The position numbers and the translations under genes are program-made. From positions 50,221-114,220 of the forward strand of contig JBGSPX010000046.1 in assembly GCA_041738345.1 (NCBI GenBank): a stretch of 64,000 nt of DNA. Reading direction: 5' to 3'. Source of the stretch: Proteocatella sp041738345 (GTDB lineage: Bacteria; Bacillota; Clostridia; Peptostreptococcales; Filifactoraceae). Under the pieces are notes generated by a model that was not told where the DNA came from, made no database searches, and was given only the letters and a program-made list of their open reading frames with translations. The first letter of the stretch is position 1, and each line of letters begins with the position of its first letter. This document shows positions 26,543-35,639 of this stretch, piece after piece.

Positions 26543-26580
26543 AAAAAAGTGCTAGATCACAGTTTGATTCTAGCACTTTC
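26543..26580. terminator. Bidirectional terminator between kinase pair and HD-GYP gene
   Basis: AAAGTGCTAGA pairs with TCTAGCACTTT, with A/T runs on both sides. It serves the two convergent transcripts. Confidence 0.88.
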
Positions 26581-26586
26581 TCGTAT

Positions 26587-28350
26587 TTATTTTGCTTTTT
26601 TTACATTTTGCTTATTCTCAATCTGTTTTTTGAATAAGAATTTTAGAATTACATCTCTATCGGTTGATGAAATATCTACATAATTTAATACATATATAGT
26701 ATTTTCTCCTGAATTATATATCTTTCCAATTCTACATAAGATAGGATTAATTCCTATCTGTGAACCTAATTCCTGACTAAATTCCACTTGGAAATTTCCC
26801 CCAAGATGTTCTGCTATTTTAGGATTTTCTAGCTGATGCACCTGTAATACAAGTGTATCGCCTCCAAGCTTTAACATCTCTACTTCCATTTTAAAATTAT
26901 CTTTTTTTAGTGTGATATTTTCATTTAATGTAAGTGCAAAAAACTTATCTGTAGGTGTATATGCAATTTTAGTTATTTCTATATTTTCTGGAGATATTGC
27001 TGATATTGTGCATTTGAATTCGTATAAATCTTTATTTTCGATAAAGCTAACCGCAGGAAGAAATATTTTTTTTACATTCCACTCTGGATTATATAGGCTT
27101 GATGAATTTGGAATAAAAATTGCGTTTTCTTGTTTTATTATGAGGTTTCCTTGTAATGATATTATAGTTTTATAATCTCCAAAATAGAATCTTAAAGAAG
27201 CATTTCCTATGAATTTTGATTGCTTCATAACTATAGCATTGGTATTTTCATAGCTGTCTTTTATTGCGTTTATTGCTGCATTCACAATTAGCGGATCAAA
27301 CTGTAATCCACTTTCTTTAGCAAGTTCTTCAATTATTTCTGGAGCTTCTTTTGGCTGTCTTCCTGGCCGTCTTGTCATCATTCCATCTATTGAATCTGCT
27401 ACGGCAAGAATTCTACTCATATACGGAATATCATTGCCTATAAGTCTAGCTGGATATCCTGCACCATCATATCTTTCGTGATGGTGTTTTACTATATATG
27501 GCACATCATTAAAATATGTCATTCCATAAAGAGCTGATTTTAAAAGAAAATAACTTTTAGTTGAATGTGTTTTTATAAGTTCAGCTTCTTTATCTGTAAG
27601 TCTTGTTGTTTTATTTATAACTGCATCAGGAATAAACATTTTCCCTACATCATGAAGTAGCGCTGAAACATAAAGGATTTTTCTGTCTCGTTCTCCCATT
27701 TCAAGTTCTGCTGAAATTTTATTACACCAATCAGCTACATTTGACATATGATTTGGCATAATAGAATCTTTAGTTGAAAGCATCTCACAATAGGAGTCTA
27801 TTATATAAAATAATTTTTCATAGTTTGTTATCATCGCTTGAATATGGAATAAAAAATGCTCGATATGTCCAAAATTTATACTGTTTATAATTTTATCATA
27901 ATCTGCCTGGGTATCAAAATTAATACACATTGAGGCTGCATACGATTTTTTTTCCACTATAGGGTTTACTGCTGAAACAAAAATTCTACTGCCTACAAAC
28001 TTTGTTTCTACGATTTCTTTTATAAGTGGTTCAAACTCCTCTTCACCATTTTGTTCTGGATTTGGTTCTGTAATTTTTGTCTTTATGTCTTGGAACAATT
28101 CCTGTGTATGTACATAAACAAATCCTTCATTTTTCTCAGGTTCTTTTTCTAATACTTCTTGTAGTTCTTCAAAAGTAACAGTTTTTGCACTTATAACGGT
28201 AGAGTTATACACATATTCTAATCCTGTATAGTCTGGATTATATACAAAAAACTGTACATTTGGACTCTTTTCAAGAAACGGATTTTTTTGTATGTAATCA
28301 TCAAAAAAATATGAAAAATCTAAAAAACCGTCGAGCATAAATGCCTTCAT
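26587..28350 (-). CDS. HD-GYP phosphodiesterase with C-terminal PilZ-like domain
   Basis: A 587-residue cytoplasmic protein. The middle (about 200-345) is an HD-GYP domain that hydrolyses c-di-GMP: HDVGK near 233, HHHERYDGAGYP near 285 and VADSIDGMMTRRPGR near 315. About 200 N-terminal residues hold no motif I recognise. The last about 200 residues resemble a YcgR/PilZ module: the C-terminal YVDISSTDRDVILKFLFKKQ matches the end of PilZ proteins, but the usual RxxxR c-di-GMP motif is not evident. It may therefore sense c-di-GMP weakly or not at all. It has its own terminator on each side. Confidence 0.9.
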   Translation of the reverse strand: MKAFMLDGFLDFSYFFDDYIQKNPFLEKSPNVQFFVYNPDYTGLEYVYNSTVISAKTVTFEELQEVLEKEPEKNEGFVYVHTQELFQDIKTKITEPNPEQNGEEEFEPLIKEIVETKFVGSRIFVSAVNPIVEKKSYAASMCINFDTQADYDKIINSINFGHIEHFLFHIQAMITNYEKLFYIIDSYCEMLSTKDSIMPNHMSNVADWCNKISAELEMGERDRKILYVSALLHDVGKMFIPDAVINKTTRLTDKEAELIKTHSTKSYFLLKSALYGMTYFNDVPYIVKHHHERYDGAGYPARLIGNDIPYMSRILAVADSIDGMMTRRPGRQPKEAPEIIEELAKESGLQFDPLIVNAAINAIKDSYENTNAIVMKQSKFIGNASLRFYFGDYKTIISLQGNLIIKQENAIFIPNSSSLYNPEWNVKKIFLPAVSFIENKDLYEFKCTISAISPENIEITKIAYTPTDKFFALTLNENITLKKDNFKMEVEMLKLGGDTLVLQVHQLENPKIAEHLGGNFQVEFSQELGSQIGINPILCRIGKIYNSGENTIYVLNYVDISSTDRDVILKFLFKKQIENKQNVKKAK

Positions 28351-28441
28351 AAGATTACGTCCTTTCTTCTTCTTTTTGTTTGTAAGTACAACCTACCAAC
28401 ACTTAGTTATCGACCTATTTCTTATGTTTCTTTAGCTATTT

Positions 28442-28495
28442 TATAAAAAAAGAGTGCCGAACAACTAAATAAATCAATGTGTTCGGCATCCTCTT
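28442..28495 (-). terminator. Terminator of the NuoE/F/GltD-NuoG-like operon
   Basis: On the minus strand AGAGGATGCCGAACA pairs with TGTTCGGCACTCT around a 16-base loop, followed by seven U. It lies 27 bases beyond the operon's last stop. Confidence 0.85.
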
Positions 28496-28521
28496 ACTTT
28501 TGTACTAATTCTTACTACCAT

Positions 28522-31500
28522 TTATTGGATAAGTTTATTTTCTCCCATAAACTGATTAAATGTCTTTCTTTCAAAGCTTGTATTTGTAAGTTTTTGTACA
28601 AGGTTTGATGCTTTTGAAACTTTTAATTCTGGTGTTTTTGCCTCATATTTCCAAGTCATAAAGCTTTCTAGTTTTGAAAGGCCTTTATAGTTTGAATTTT
28701 GCATAGCAATTGCTTCTTGAATTTGTGATAGTTTTTCAAATCCAAAATCTGGTTCAAGTACTTTTGCAATAGCCATAGTCACTTTCCAGTTCGAACCTAC
28801 AAGCTTGTTATCTAGTGCTTTTCTCGTTTTTTGGATTCTTCTTTCTGCATTTGTATATGTGCCTTCTGATTCTGCAAAACTTGCACCTGGAAGTACAATA
28901 TCTGCCCCTTTAGCCATATCTGACATATTGATATCTTGAACTATTACAAACTCTAGTTTTGAAAGGTCTATTTCCTCTATATTTTCTCCAAATGACATAA
29001 TTCCTTTTACTGTACCATTTTTGATATTTGATATCAAAGTGTCTCTATCTGTACAGATTCCTAAGTCTACTAAGCCTTGGCTATTTGCATTTTTCTTAAG
29101 CTGAATTATACCTGCTCTTGGTCTATTTATATGCCCTGCCATTACTGCGGTATTAGTAAGTGAAAGTGCGCCTTCGTAGCTTATTTCGCCTTGACCATAC
29201 ACTATCATTGCGGTTTTTGCATGTGTATACATATCTGCAATTTTTTTAGCGTCTTCACTTATTTTTACTGATGCCAGTTCTGCTTTATGTGAAGATACCT
29301 CAAGTTTTGATTTTTCAGCTACAGCTTTTTCTATTTGAAGTAGTATATCTGTGCTATCTGTAATTATAGTAATCTCAGCTATTTCATCTAAAAGAGTTTG
29401 CTTGTCATTTATTACTACTAGCTTTGCTCCATTCATAACAGCTTGTCTTATTTTTAGACCTACTATAGTGTTGTTTGCCATTATATCTGAACCTGCTACA
29501 ATTATGACTTCTGCTGAAAGTAATTCATCGTAGTTACTTGTAGACGCATCTGTTCCAAGAACCTGCTCTATTGCCGATTTATTTGTATTTAAGCTATATA
29601 CATTCTCTACGCCAAATAGTTTTTGTCCTAGAGTTTTTACTGCAAATATATCTTCATTTGTATATTTGTCTGAAACTAAAATCGCTAAGCTTTCTGGCCC
29701 ATTAAGCGCTACAAGGCTCTGTGCTTTTTTAGCAGCTTCTACAACTGCACTTTCTAGTGTAGCTATTTCTAGTTTTTCTCCTCTTTTTATCATTGGAGTT
29801 TCTATTCTGTCAAAGTTTTGGGCTATATCGTATCCAAATCTTCCTTTTGCACAAAGTCTTCCATCATCTACTTTGCTATTTCTATCTGATTCTACTCTTA
29901 AAATCATATCACTTCTTGTATTTACCTTTATGTTGCAACCTACACTACAATTTGAGCATACTGTATTTGTAATTTCTGGAAGCACTGGAATTGGTTTTTG
30001 GATTTTCATACGTTCTTGAAGTGCTCCTGTTGGACACACGCTTATACACTGTCCGCATGATATACATCCTGTTTCACTAAGTGGAAGATCCATAGCAGGT
30101 TTTACTATAGTATCAAAACCACGATGTACTAGTCCAAGTGCACTAACACCCATAATTTCTTCACAAGTTCTTACGCAAAGCCCACAAAGTATACATTTAT
30201 CTGCATTTCTATCTATAAATGGATGTGAGTTATCTTCTTTTCTATGGTGCATCTCTCCTGCAAATTTTGCAGGTGCTATATCATATTCGTTTGCATATTT
30301 TAGCAGCTTACATTCGTAAACATCCATACATCCACATTCTAAACATCTTGCAGCCTCTTCTTGTGCTTGCTCGTTTGTATAGCCTGAAACTACTTCTTCA
30401 AAGTTTTTGTTTCTCACATCTGGGTCTACATGGTCTCTATGTGGTCTATAACTTCTTTCTCTATCTTCAAAGTCATCTGCACTCATGCCTTCTATTTCTG
30501 AGTAGAAAGGTTTCTCATATGGTACCATATCTCCTTCTAAATAATGCATGATTACGCCTGCTGCTCTTTTCGCATCACCTATTGCTGCAATTGCTATATC
30601 TGCACCTTTATTAGTTGCATCTCCTACTGCAAATACGCCTTCTAGGTTTGTTCTGTATGATTTTTCATCGGCTGCAATTGTTTTTCTCTTTGTAAGTTCA
30701 ATAGCTTCAAAGCCTACTGGGTTTACAATCTGACCAATTGCACTTATTACACAATCTACTACAAGGGTTTCTGTTACGCCTTCTTTTGGTATTGGTGATC
30801 TTCTGCCACTTGCATCTGGCTCACCCAGTTCCATTACTTGAAGTGTCATTTCTAATTGACCGTTTTCAAGTTTTTTGATTTCGATTGGGTTTACAAGTTC
30901 TTTGAATACTACGCCTTCTTCTTCTGCTTCTACTATTTCTATTTCTTCTGCTGGCATCTGATCTTTAGTTCTTCTATAGATATTGTAAACTTCTTTTGCT
31001 CCAAGTCTTACTGATGTTCTACAAGCATCCATGGCAGTATTTCCACCACCTACTATTGCAACTTTTTCACCTGCTTTAAAAGGTTTATTTGTTACATAGT
31101 TTTCTAAGAATTCTATTCCACCAAGTACACCTTCATTTTCTTCGCCTTTGCAACCCAATTTTGTACTGCTCCATGCGCCAATTGCTACAAGAGTAGCATC
31201 TGCGGTATTTCTTATATGATCAAAACTTATATCTCTACCTATTTTTGTATTTGGTACAAGTTTTGCACCCATTTTTTCGATTATATCTATTTCTTCTTGA
31301 AGGATAGATTTTGGAAGTCTATATTGTGGTATTCCGTATCTTAACATACCTCCAAATTTAGGCATTTGGTCATATACTGTTACGTCATACCCTTCTACTA
31401 AAAGGAAGTATGCCGCAGAAACTCCTCCTGGACCGCCTCCTATTATGTTTACTTTTTTACCTGTTTTTGGTTTCATCTCAGGAATGTATAAGTCTTCGCT

Positions 31501-32037
31501 CGCATGATCAAAATCTGCTGCAAAGTATTTTAGATTTGCTATTGCGATTGGCTCATCTACAAGACCTCTTCTACAAGCTGTTTCACATGGGTGAGGACAT
31601 ACTCTTCCTATACTTGCTGGAAGTGGAAGTTTGTCTTTTATTACTCTATTTGCTTCTGCAAATTCTCCATTTGCAATAAGTCCTACATATGCCTGACAAT
31701 CTGTATTTCCTGGACACGCAAGTACGCATGGGCCTTGACAGTCTCCTCTATGGTCTGACATAAGTAGCTCTAGTGCTACTTGTCTTGCTTCTACAGTTCT
31801 TTTTGTATTAGTTTTTATAATCATTTTATCTGCTGCTTCTGTAGCACATGATCTCATAAGTTTTGGCATTCCCACTGCCTCTACTACACATAGTCCACAT
31901 GATCCATAAGCTTTTACTCTATCATCATGACATAGAGTTGGTATCTCTATGTTATTTTCTCTTGCTATCTCAAGAATAGTCTGGCCACGATAGCCAGTAA
32001 CTTCAATTCCGTCTATATTTAATCTGATTTTTGACAT
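28522..32037 (-). CDS. GltD/NuoG-like fusion subunit of a Stn-type electron-bifurcating transhydrogenase
   Basis: A 1171-residue multi-cofactor protein. In order it has a [2Fe-2S] ferredoxin domain (about 1-80; CHDDRVKAYGSCGLC), a GltD-type [4Fe-4S] region (CQGPCVLACPGNTDCQ near 112) and an FAD domain (GGGPGGVSAAYFL near 200). An NADPH-binding domain (VGGGNTAMDACRTSV near 340), two [4Fe-4S] sites (CILCGLC, CISCGQC near 630-680) and a NuoG/formate-dehydrogenase-type part (CSNCSVGC, 700-1140) follow. The last lacks a visible Cys/Sec metal ligand, so it is probably structural. It is 14 bases after the NuoF-like gene. The best match is StnC of the Sporomusa-type Nfn, which couples NADPH and NADH plus ferredoxin. 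Confidence 0.88.
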   Translation of the reverse strand: MSKIRLNIDGIEVTGYRGQTILEIARENNIEIPTLCHDDRVKAYGSCGLCVVEAVGMPKLMRSCATEAADKMIIKTNTKRTVEARQVALELLMSDHRGDCQGPCVLACPGNTDCQAYVGLIANGEFAEANRVIKDKLPLPASIGRVCPHPCETACRRGLVDEPIAIANLKYFAADFDHASEDLYIPEMKPKTGKKVNIIGGGPGGVSAAYFLLVEGYDVTVYDQMPKFGGMLRYGIPQYRLPKSILQEEIDIIEKMGAKLVPNTKIGRDISFDHIRNTADATLVAIGAWSSTKLGCKGEENEGVLGGIEFLENYVTNKPFKAGEKVAIVGGGNTAMDACRTSVRLGAKEVYNIYRRTKDQMPAEEIEIVEAEEEGVVFKELVNPIEIKKLENGQLEMTLQVMELGEPDASGRRSPIPKEGVTETLVVDCVISAIGQIVNPVGFEAIELTKRKTIAADEKSYRTNLEGVFAVGDATNKGADIAIAAIGDAKRAAGVIMHYLEGDMVPYEKPFYSEIEGMSADDFEDRERSYRPHRDHVDPDVRNKNFEEVVSGYTNEQAQEEAARCLECGCMDVYECKLLKYANEYDIAPAKFAGEMHHRKEDNSHPFIDRNADKCILCGLCVRTCEEIMGVSALGLVHRGFDTIVKPAMDLPLSETGCISCGQCISVCPTGALQERMKIQKPIPVLPEITNTVCSNCSVGCNIKVNTRSDMILRVESDRNSKVDDGRLCAKGRFGYDIAQNFDRIETPMIKRGEKLEIATLESAVVEAAKKAQSLVALNGPESLAILVSDKYTNEDIFAVKTLGQKLFGVENVYSLNTNKSAIEQVLGTDASTSNYDELLSAEVIIVAGSDIMANNTIVGLKIRQAVMNGAKLVVINDKQTLLDEIAEITIITDSTDILLQIEKAVAEKSKLEVSSHKAELASVKISEDAKKIADMYTHAKTAMIVYGQGEISYEGALSLTNTAVMAGHINRPRAGIIQLKKNANSQGLVDLGICTDRDTLISNIKNGTVKGIMSFGENIEEIDLSKLEFVIVQDINMSDMAKGADIVLPGASFAESEGTYTNAERRIQKTRKALDNKLVGSNWKVTMAIAKVLEPDFGFEKLSQIQEAIAMQNSNYKGLSKLESFMTWKYEAKTPELKVSKASNLVQKLTNTSFERKTFNQFMGENKLIQ

Positions 32038-32051
32038 TTTCGTCCTCCTCC

Positions 32052-33806
32052 CTATTTCTTAATTATTGCGCCAAATTTACAAGTCTCAATACATTTTCCA
32101 CATTTTATGCAAGTATCGTGATCTATCACATGAAGTTTTTTAGCTTCTCCTGAAATAGCATCTACTGGGCAGTTGCGTTTACACATTCCACAGCCTATAC
32201 ACTTATCTTCTATTATATTAAATGTAATAAGTGATTTACACTGTGCTGCTGTACATTTGTGGTTATAGATATGATCCTCGTATTCATTTCTGAAGTATCT
32301 TATGGTGCTAAGAACAGGGTTTGGAGCAGTTTGTCCTAGTCCACAAAGTGAACCGTCTTTTATCTTTTCTCCTAAGTCTTGTAAAAGTTCTATATCTCCA
32401 TCTTTTCCATTGCCTTGACATATTCTGTCTAGGATTTCAAGCATACGCTTTGTTCCTAATCTACAGTGAATACATTTTCCACATGATTCTTTTCTTGTAA
32501 AATCAAGGAAGAATCTTGCCATATCTACCATACATGTAGTTTCGTCCATAACAACCATACCACCTGAACCTACTATAGCACCTGTTTGAGCTATGCTTTC
32601 GTAGTCAACTGTAGTATCTATTTTTTCTGTTGGAATACAACCTCCTGATGGTCCACCTAATTGTACAGCTTTAAATTGTTTTCCATCTCTTATTCCGCCT
32701 CCAATATCATAGATTATTTCTGATATTGGCATTCCCATAGGAACTTCTACAAGTCCACCTTTTGCAATTTTTCCTGTAAGTGCAAATACTTTTGTACCTG
32801 CGCTTTTTTCAGTTCCCATTGCTGAGAATTTTTCTCCACCATTTCTTATTATCCATGGTACGTTTGCTAAGGTTTCAACATTATTTATATTTGTTGGTTT
32901 GTCCCAATATCCTTTTTGAGCTGGGAATGGAGGTTTTAGTCTTGGCATTCCTCTTTCACCTTCAAGTGATGCTATAAGTGCAGTTTCTTCACCACATACG
33001 AATGCACCTGCTCCAGCTTTTATTCTCATATTAAAAGATGCACCTTTTATACCAAATATATCAGTTCCTAATAAACCTCTTTCTTTGGCTTGTTCTATTG
33101 CATTTTGAAGTCTTACTATCGCAAGTGGGTATTCTGCTCTTACATATACTACGCCTTCGGTTGCACCTATTGCATAGGCTCCTATCATCATACCTTCTAT
33201 AAGTCCATGTGGGTCACCTTCTATTACCGCTCTATCCATGAATGCTCCTGGATCGCCCTCATCTGCATTACAGACAAAGTATTTTGGCTCTGCTTTTGAA
33301 GAAAGTGCTGCATTCCACTTAAACCATGTAGGGAATCCGGCTCCCCCTCTTCCTCTTAGACCTGATTTTTTAATTTCTTCTATTACATCTTTAGGGCTAA
33401 GTTTTGTGTAGCATTTTTTTGCCGCCTCATATCCGCCTGACTCGATATATTCATCTATGCTTTCAGGATTTATTATTCCACAATTTTTAAGGGCTATTTT
33501 AATCTGTTTCCCCTGTGCTAATACATCCTCTTGAAGTATCATGCTGTCTTTTACTATTTCTGATTTTTTGATATGGCTTTCTATTATTTGCTCGGCGGTT
33601 TTTTCATCTACTTTTACATATGTAGTTTTTTTGCCGTCGTTGTCAATTACATCTACGATTGGTTCTAGATAACAAGTTCCTATACATCCTGTTATATCTA
33701 GTTTTACATCTAAACCTTGGGCTTTTATTTGAGTTTCCAAAAAGTTGTATACTTTTCCAGCACCTGCTGCAAGTCCACAGCTTCCTTGTCCAACAAGAAT
33801 TTTCAT
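32052..33806 (-). CDS. NuoF-like subunit of the Stn-type transhydrogenase
   Basis: A 584-residue flavoprotein that oxidises or reduces NADH through FMN. It has an N-terminal thioredoxin-like [2Fe-2S] domain (about 1-85, with CGLAAGAGKVYNF and CIGTCYLEP), the FMN/NADH site GRGGAGFPTWFKW near 150 and CNADEGDPGAFMDR near 180. An N3-type cluster ESCGKCIHCRLGTKRM near 445 and two C-terminal [4Fe-4S] sites (CIGCGMCKRNC, CIKCGKCIETC) follow. No H-cluster motifs occur in the operon, so it is not an FeFe hydrogenase. Its ATG overlaps the stop of the NuoE-like gene by one base. Confidence 0.92.
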   Translation of the reverse strand: MKILVGQGSCGLAAGAGKVYNFLETQIKAQGLDVKLDITGCIGTCYLEPIVDVIDNDGKKTTYVKVDEKTAEQIIESHIKKSEIVKDSMILQEDVLAQGKQIKIALKNCGIINPESIDEYIESGGYEAAKKCYTKLSPKDVIEEIKKSGLRGRGGAGFPTWFKWNAALSSKAEPKYFVCNADEGDPGAFMDRAVIEGDPHGLIEGMMIGAYAIGATEGVVYVRAEYPLAIVRLQNAIEQAKERGLLGTDIFGIKGASFNMRIKAGAGAFVCGEETALIASLEGERGMPRLKPPFPAQKGYWDKPTNINNVETLANVPWIIRNGGEKFSAMGTEKSAGTKVFALTGKIAKGGLVEVPMGMPISEIIYDIGGGIRDGKQFKAVQLGGPSGGCIPTEKIDTTVDYESIAQTGAIVGSGGMVVMDETTCMVDMARFFLDFTRKESCGKCIHCRLGTKRMLEILDRICQGNGKDGDIELLQDLGEKIKDGSLCGLGQTAPNPVLSTIRYFRNEYEDHIYNHKCTAAQCKSLITFNIIEDKCIGCGMCKRNCPVDAISGEAKKLHVIDHDTCIKCGKCIETCKFGAIIKK

Positions 33807-34318
33807 TATGCTTCCTCCTTGTCTCTTGCTCTAATATCTGCAATTATTTTTTTCGCACTTTGCGGAGTTAGTTTTCCATAAGTTTCGCCGTTTATCATCA
33901 TTACTGGCGACAAACTACAACAGCCAAGACAGGCTACGTTTATAATTGTAAATAATCCATCTTCACTTATTTCGCCTTCTTTTACTCCAAGCTCTTCTAA
34001 AAGTGCTTCTTCTATTGCCTCTGATCCATTTACATGGCAGGCTGTACCTTGACATAGAAGGATAAGATTTTTTCCTACTGGCTTCATTCTAAATTGTGTA
34101 TAGAATGTCAATACTCCATATATTTTAGCTGGTTTTATTCCAGTTTTTTCTGAAATATAGTCAATTGCCTCCATCGGAACATAGTTGTAAACCTCTTGTA
34201 CCCCTTGTAATATCGTTATAAGACTCCCTTTAGTGTCTTTGTATTTATCTACAATATCTACAATCAAGCTTAGGTCTACATTGCTGGTATTCTTATTTTT
34301 ATCACAACAGCATTGCAC
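33806..34318 (-). CDS. NuoE-like [2Fe-2S] subunit of the Stn-type transhydrogenase
   Basis: A 170-residue thioredoxin-like ferredoxin of the NuoE/HydC type. Its helical N-terminus is followed by a [2Fe-2S] site with cysteines in CQGTACHVNG (near 85) and NVACLGCCSLSPVMMING (near 128). It passes electrons within the complex with the NuoF-like subunit. Two GTG starts are possible: 34318 is 10 bases from AAGGAG, while 34327 is one base away; I chose 34318. It is the first gene of the three-gene operon and diverges from hemW. Confidence 0.9.
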   Translation of the reverse strand: MQCCCDKNKNTSNVDLSLIVDIVDKYKDTKGSLITILQGVQEVYNYVPMEAIDYISEKTGIKPAKIYGVLTFYTQFRMKPVGKNLILLCQGTACHVNGSEAIEEALLEELGVKEGEISEDGLFTIINVACLGCCSLSPVMMINGETYGKLTPQSAKKIIADIRARDKEEA

Positions 34319-34486
34319 GAAACTCACACTCCTTTTCTAAATTACTATTAGTAAAATAAATTATAACTGAAAATTTGAACAGTTCTTCATAATCTCTATG
34401 TTAACATTTATAGAAAAATAAGTAAATATTTTTTCACAATTATCGTTTATAATATATATAGTATAAGTTTATTAAGGAGAATTGTT

Positions 34487-35614
34487 ATGAAGAATTTAAG
34501 TTTATATCTGCATATTCCGTTTTGTAAAAAAAAGTGCGCTTACTGTGATTTTGTGTCTTTAGCTAAATCACCTGAATATCAGCATAATTATATATCTGCT
34601 TTAATCAAAGAAATTGAGAAATCTAGGGTTTTAGCATCTTTATATAATATTGATACGGTTTATATAGGCGGTGGCACACCTAGTTTTTTAAGTGAAGAAT
34701 CTATTGATAATTTACTCAAAGCAATCCATAAAAATTTTAAATTAGATAATGTTAGAGAGTTTACTTTTGAATGCAATCCAGAATCATTAGATGAGTCAAA
34801 ATTGAGATTGTTAAAAAAATACGCAATCAATCGCATAAGCCTTGGCTTGCAAAGCACTGATGAGTATGAACTCATATTTTTAAGAAGGAGTCATAATTTT
34901 GAAACTTTTTTAAATTCTTATAAACTTATTCGTCAAGTAGGGTTTAAAAATGTCAGTATCGATTTAATGTTTGCAATACCAACTCAAACTATAGCTTCCT
35001 TTTCTAAAAGTCTTGAAAAAGTAGTTTCACTTGAGCCTGAACACATATCTTGTTACTCCCTTATAATAGAAGAAAATACGCTAATGAATCGTTGGTTAAA
35101 TGAAGGAAAAATCTCAGCATTCGATGATGATACATATGTTGATATGTATCGATTTATGATAAATTTTCTCAACAAATCAGGATACTCTCAATATGAGATT
35201 TCTAATTTTGCTAAATCTGGGTTTGAATCGCTGCATAATAGCGCTTACTGGATAAGGCAAGATTATCTTGGGCTTGGCGTTGCTGCTCACTCGCTTATAA
35301 ATAATGGACGTTTTTCAAATGTTACTAATGTAGATGAATATATGCTTCGTCTTCTTGAATCTAAATCACCAACTGATTTAGATTCTTTGGAAAAACTTAC
35401 TAATCATGATATACTTAATGAGAGAATATTTTTAGGTCTCAGAATGAATACAGGTATAGAGCTTTCTGATTTTGAACAAATTGATGGGTTTTATGAAAAA
35501 TGTATAAAGCTTAAAAATTTAGGACTTATAGAATTTTTTGAAAAGCGTATAAGACTTACTCAAAAAGGAAGAGAACTTAGTAATTCTGTTTTTTCTGAAC
35601 TTATGATTGACTAG
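34487..35614 (+). CDS. hemW: HemW-like radical SAM coproporphyrinogen oxidase family protein
   Basis: A 375-residue radical SAM protein with HIPFCKKKCAYCDF (cluster cysteines 14, 18, 21) and YIGGGTPSFLS. The C-terminal HemN_C domain (about 300-365) contains GLRMNTGIELSDFEQI. HemW is a heme chaperone that inserts heme into proteins, distinct from the oxygen-independent oxidase HemN, although databases often call it that. No heme-synthesis genes are adjacent, so its natural client is unclear here. AAGGAGA precedes ATG 34487. Confidence 0.9.
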   Translation: MKNLSLYLHIPFCKKKCAYCDFVSLAKSPEYQHNYISALIKEIEKSRVLASLYNIDTVYIGGGTPSFLSEESIDNLLKAIHKNFKLDNVREFTFECNPESLDESKLRLLKKYAINRISLGLQSTDEYELIFLRRSHNFETFLNSYKLIRQVGFKNVSIDLMFAIPTQTIASFSKSLEKVVSLEPEHISCYSLIIEENTLMNRWLNEGKISAFDDDTYVDMYRFMINFLNKSGYSQYEISNFAKSGFESLHNSAYWIRQDYLGLGVAAHSLINNGRFSNVTNVDEYMLRLLESKSPTDLDSLEKLTNHDILNERIFLGLRMNTGIELSDFEQIDGFYEKCIKLKNLGLIEFFEKRIRLTQKGRELSNSVFSELMID

Positions 35615-35639
35615 TTTTTATGATTGAAAGGGGTTTTTA

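Noticed and set aside
28522..34318. Operon read as FeFe hydrogenase or formate dehydrogenase.
   Set aside because: No H-cluster motifs are seen, and the NuoG-like part lacks a visible Cys/Sec molybdenum ligand; the GltD-type domain argues for a transhydrogenase.
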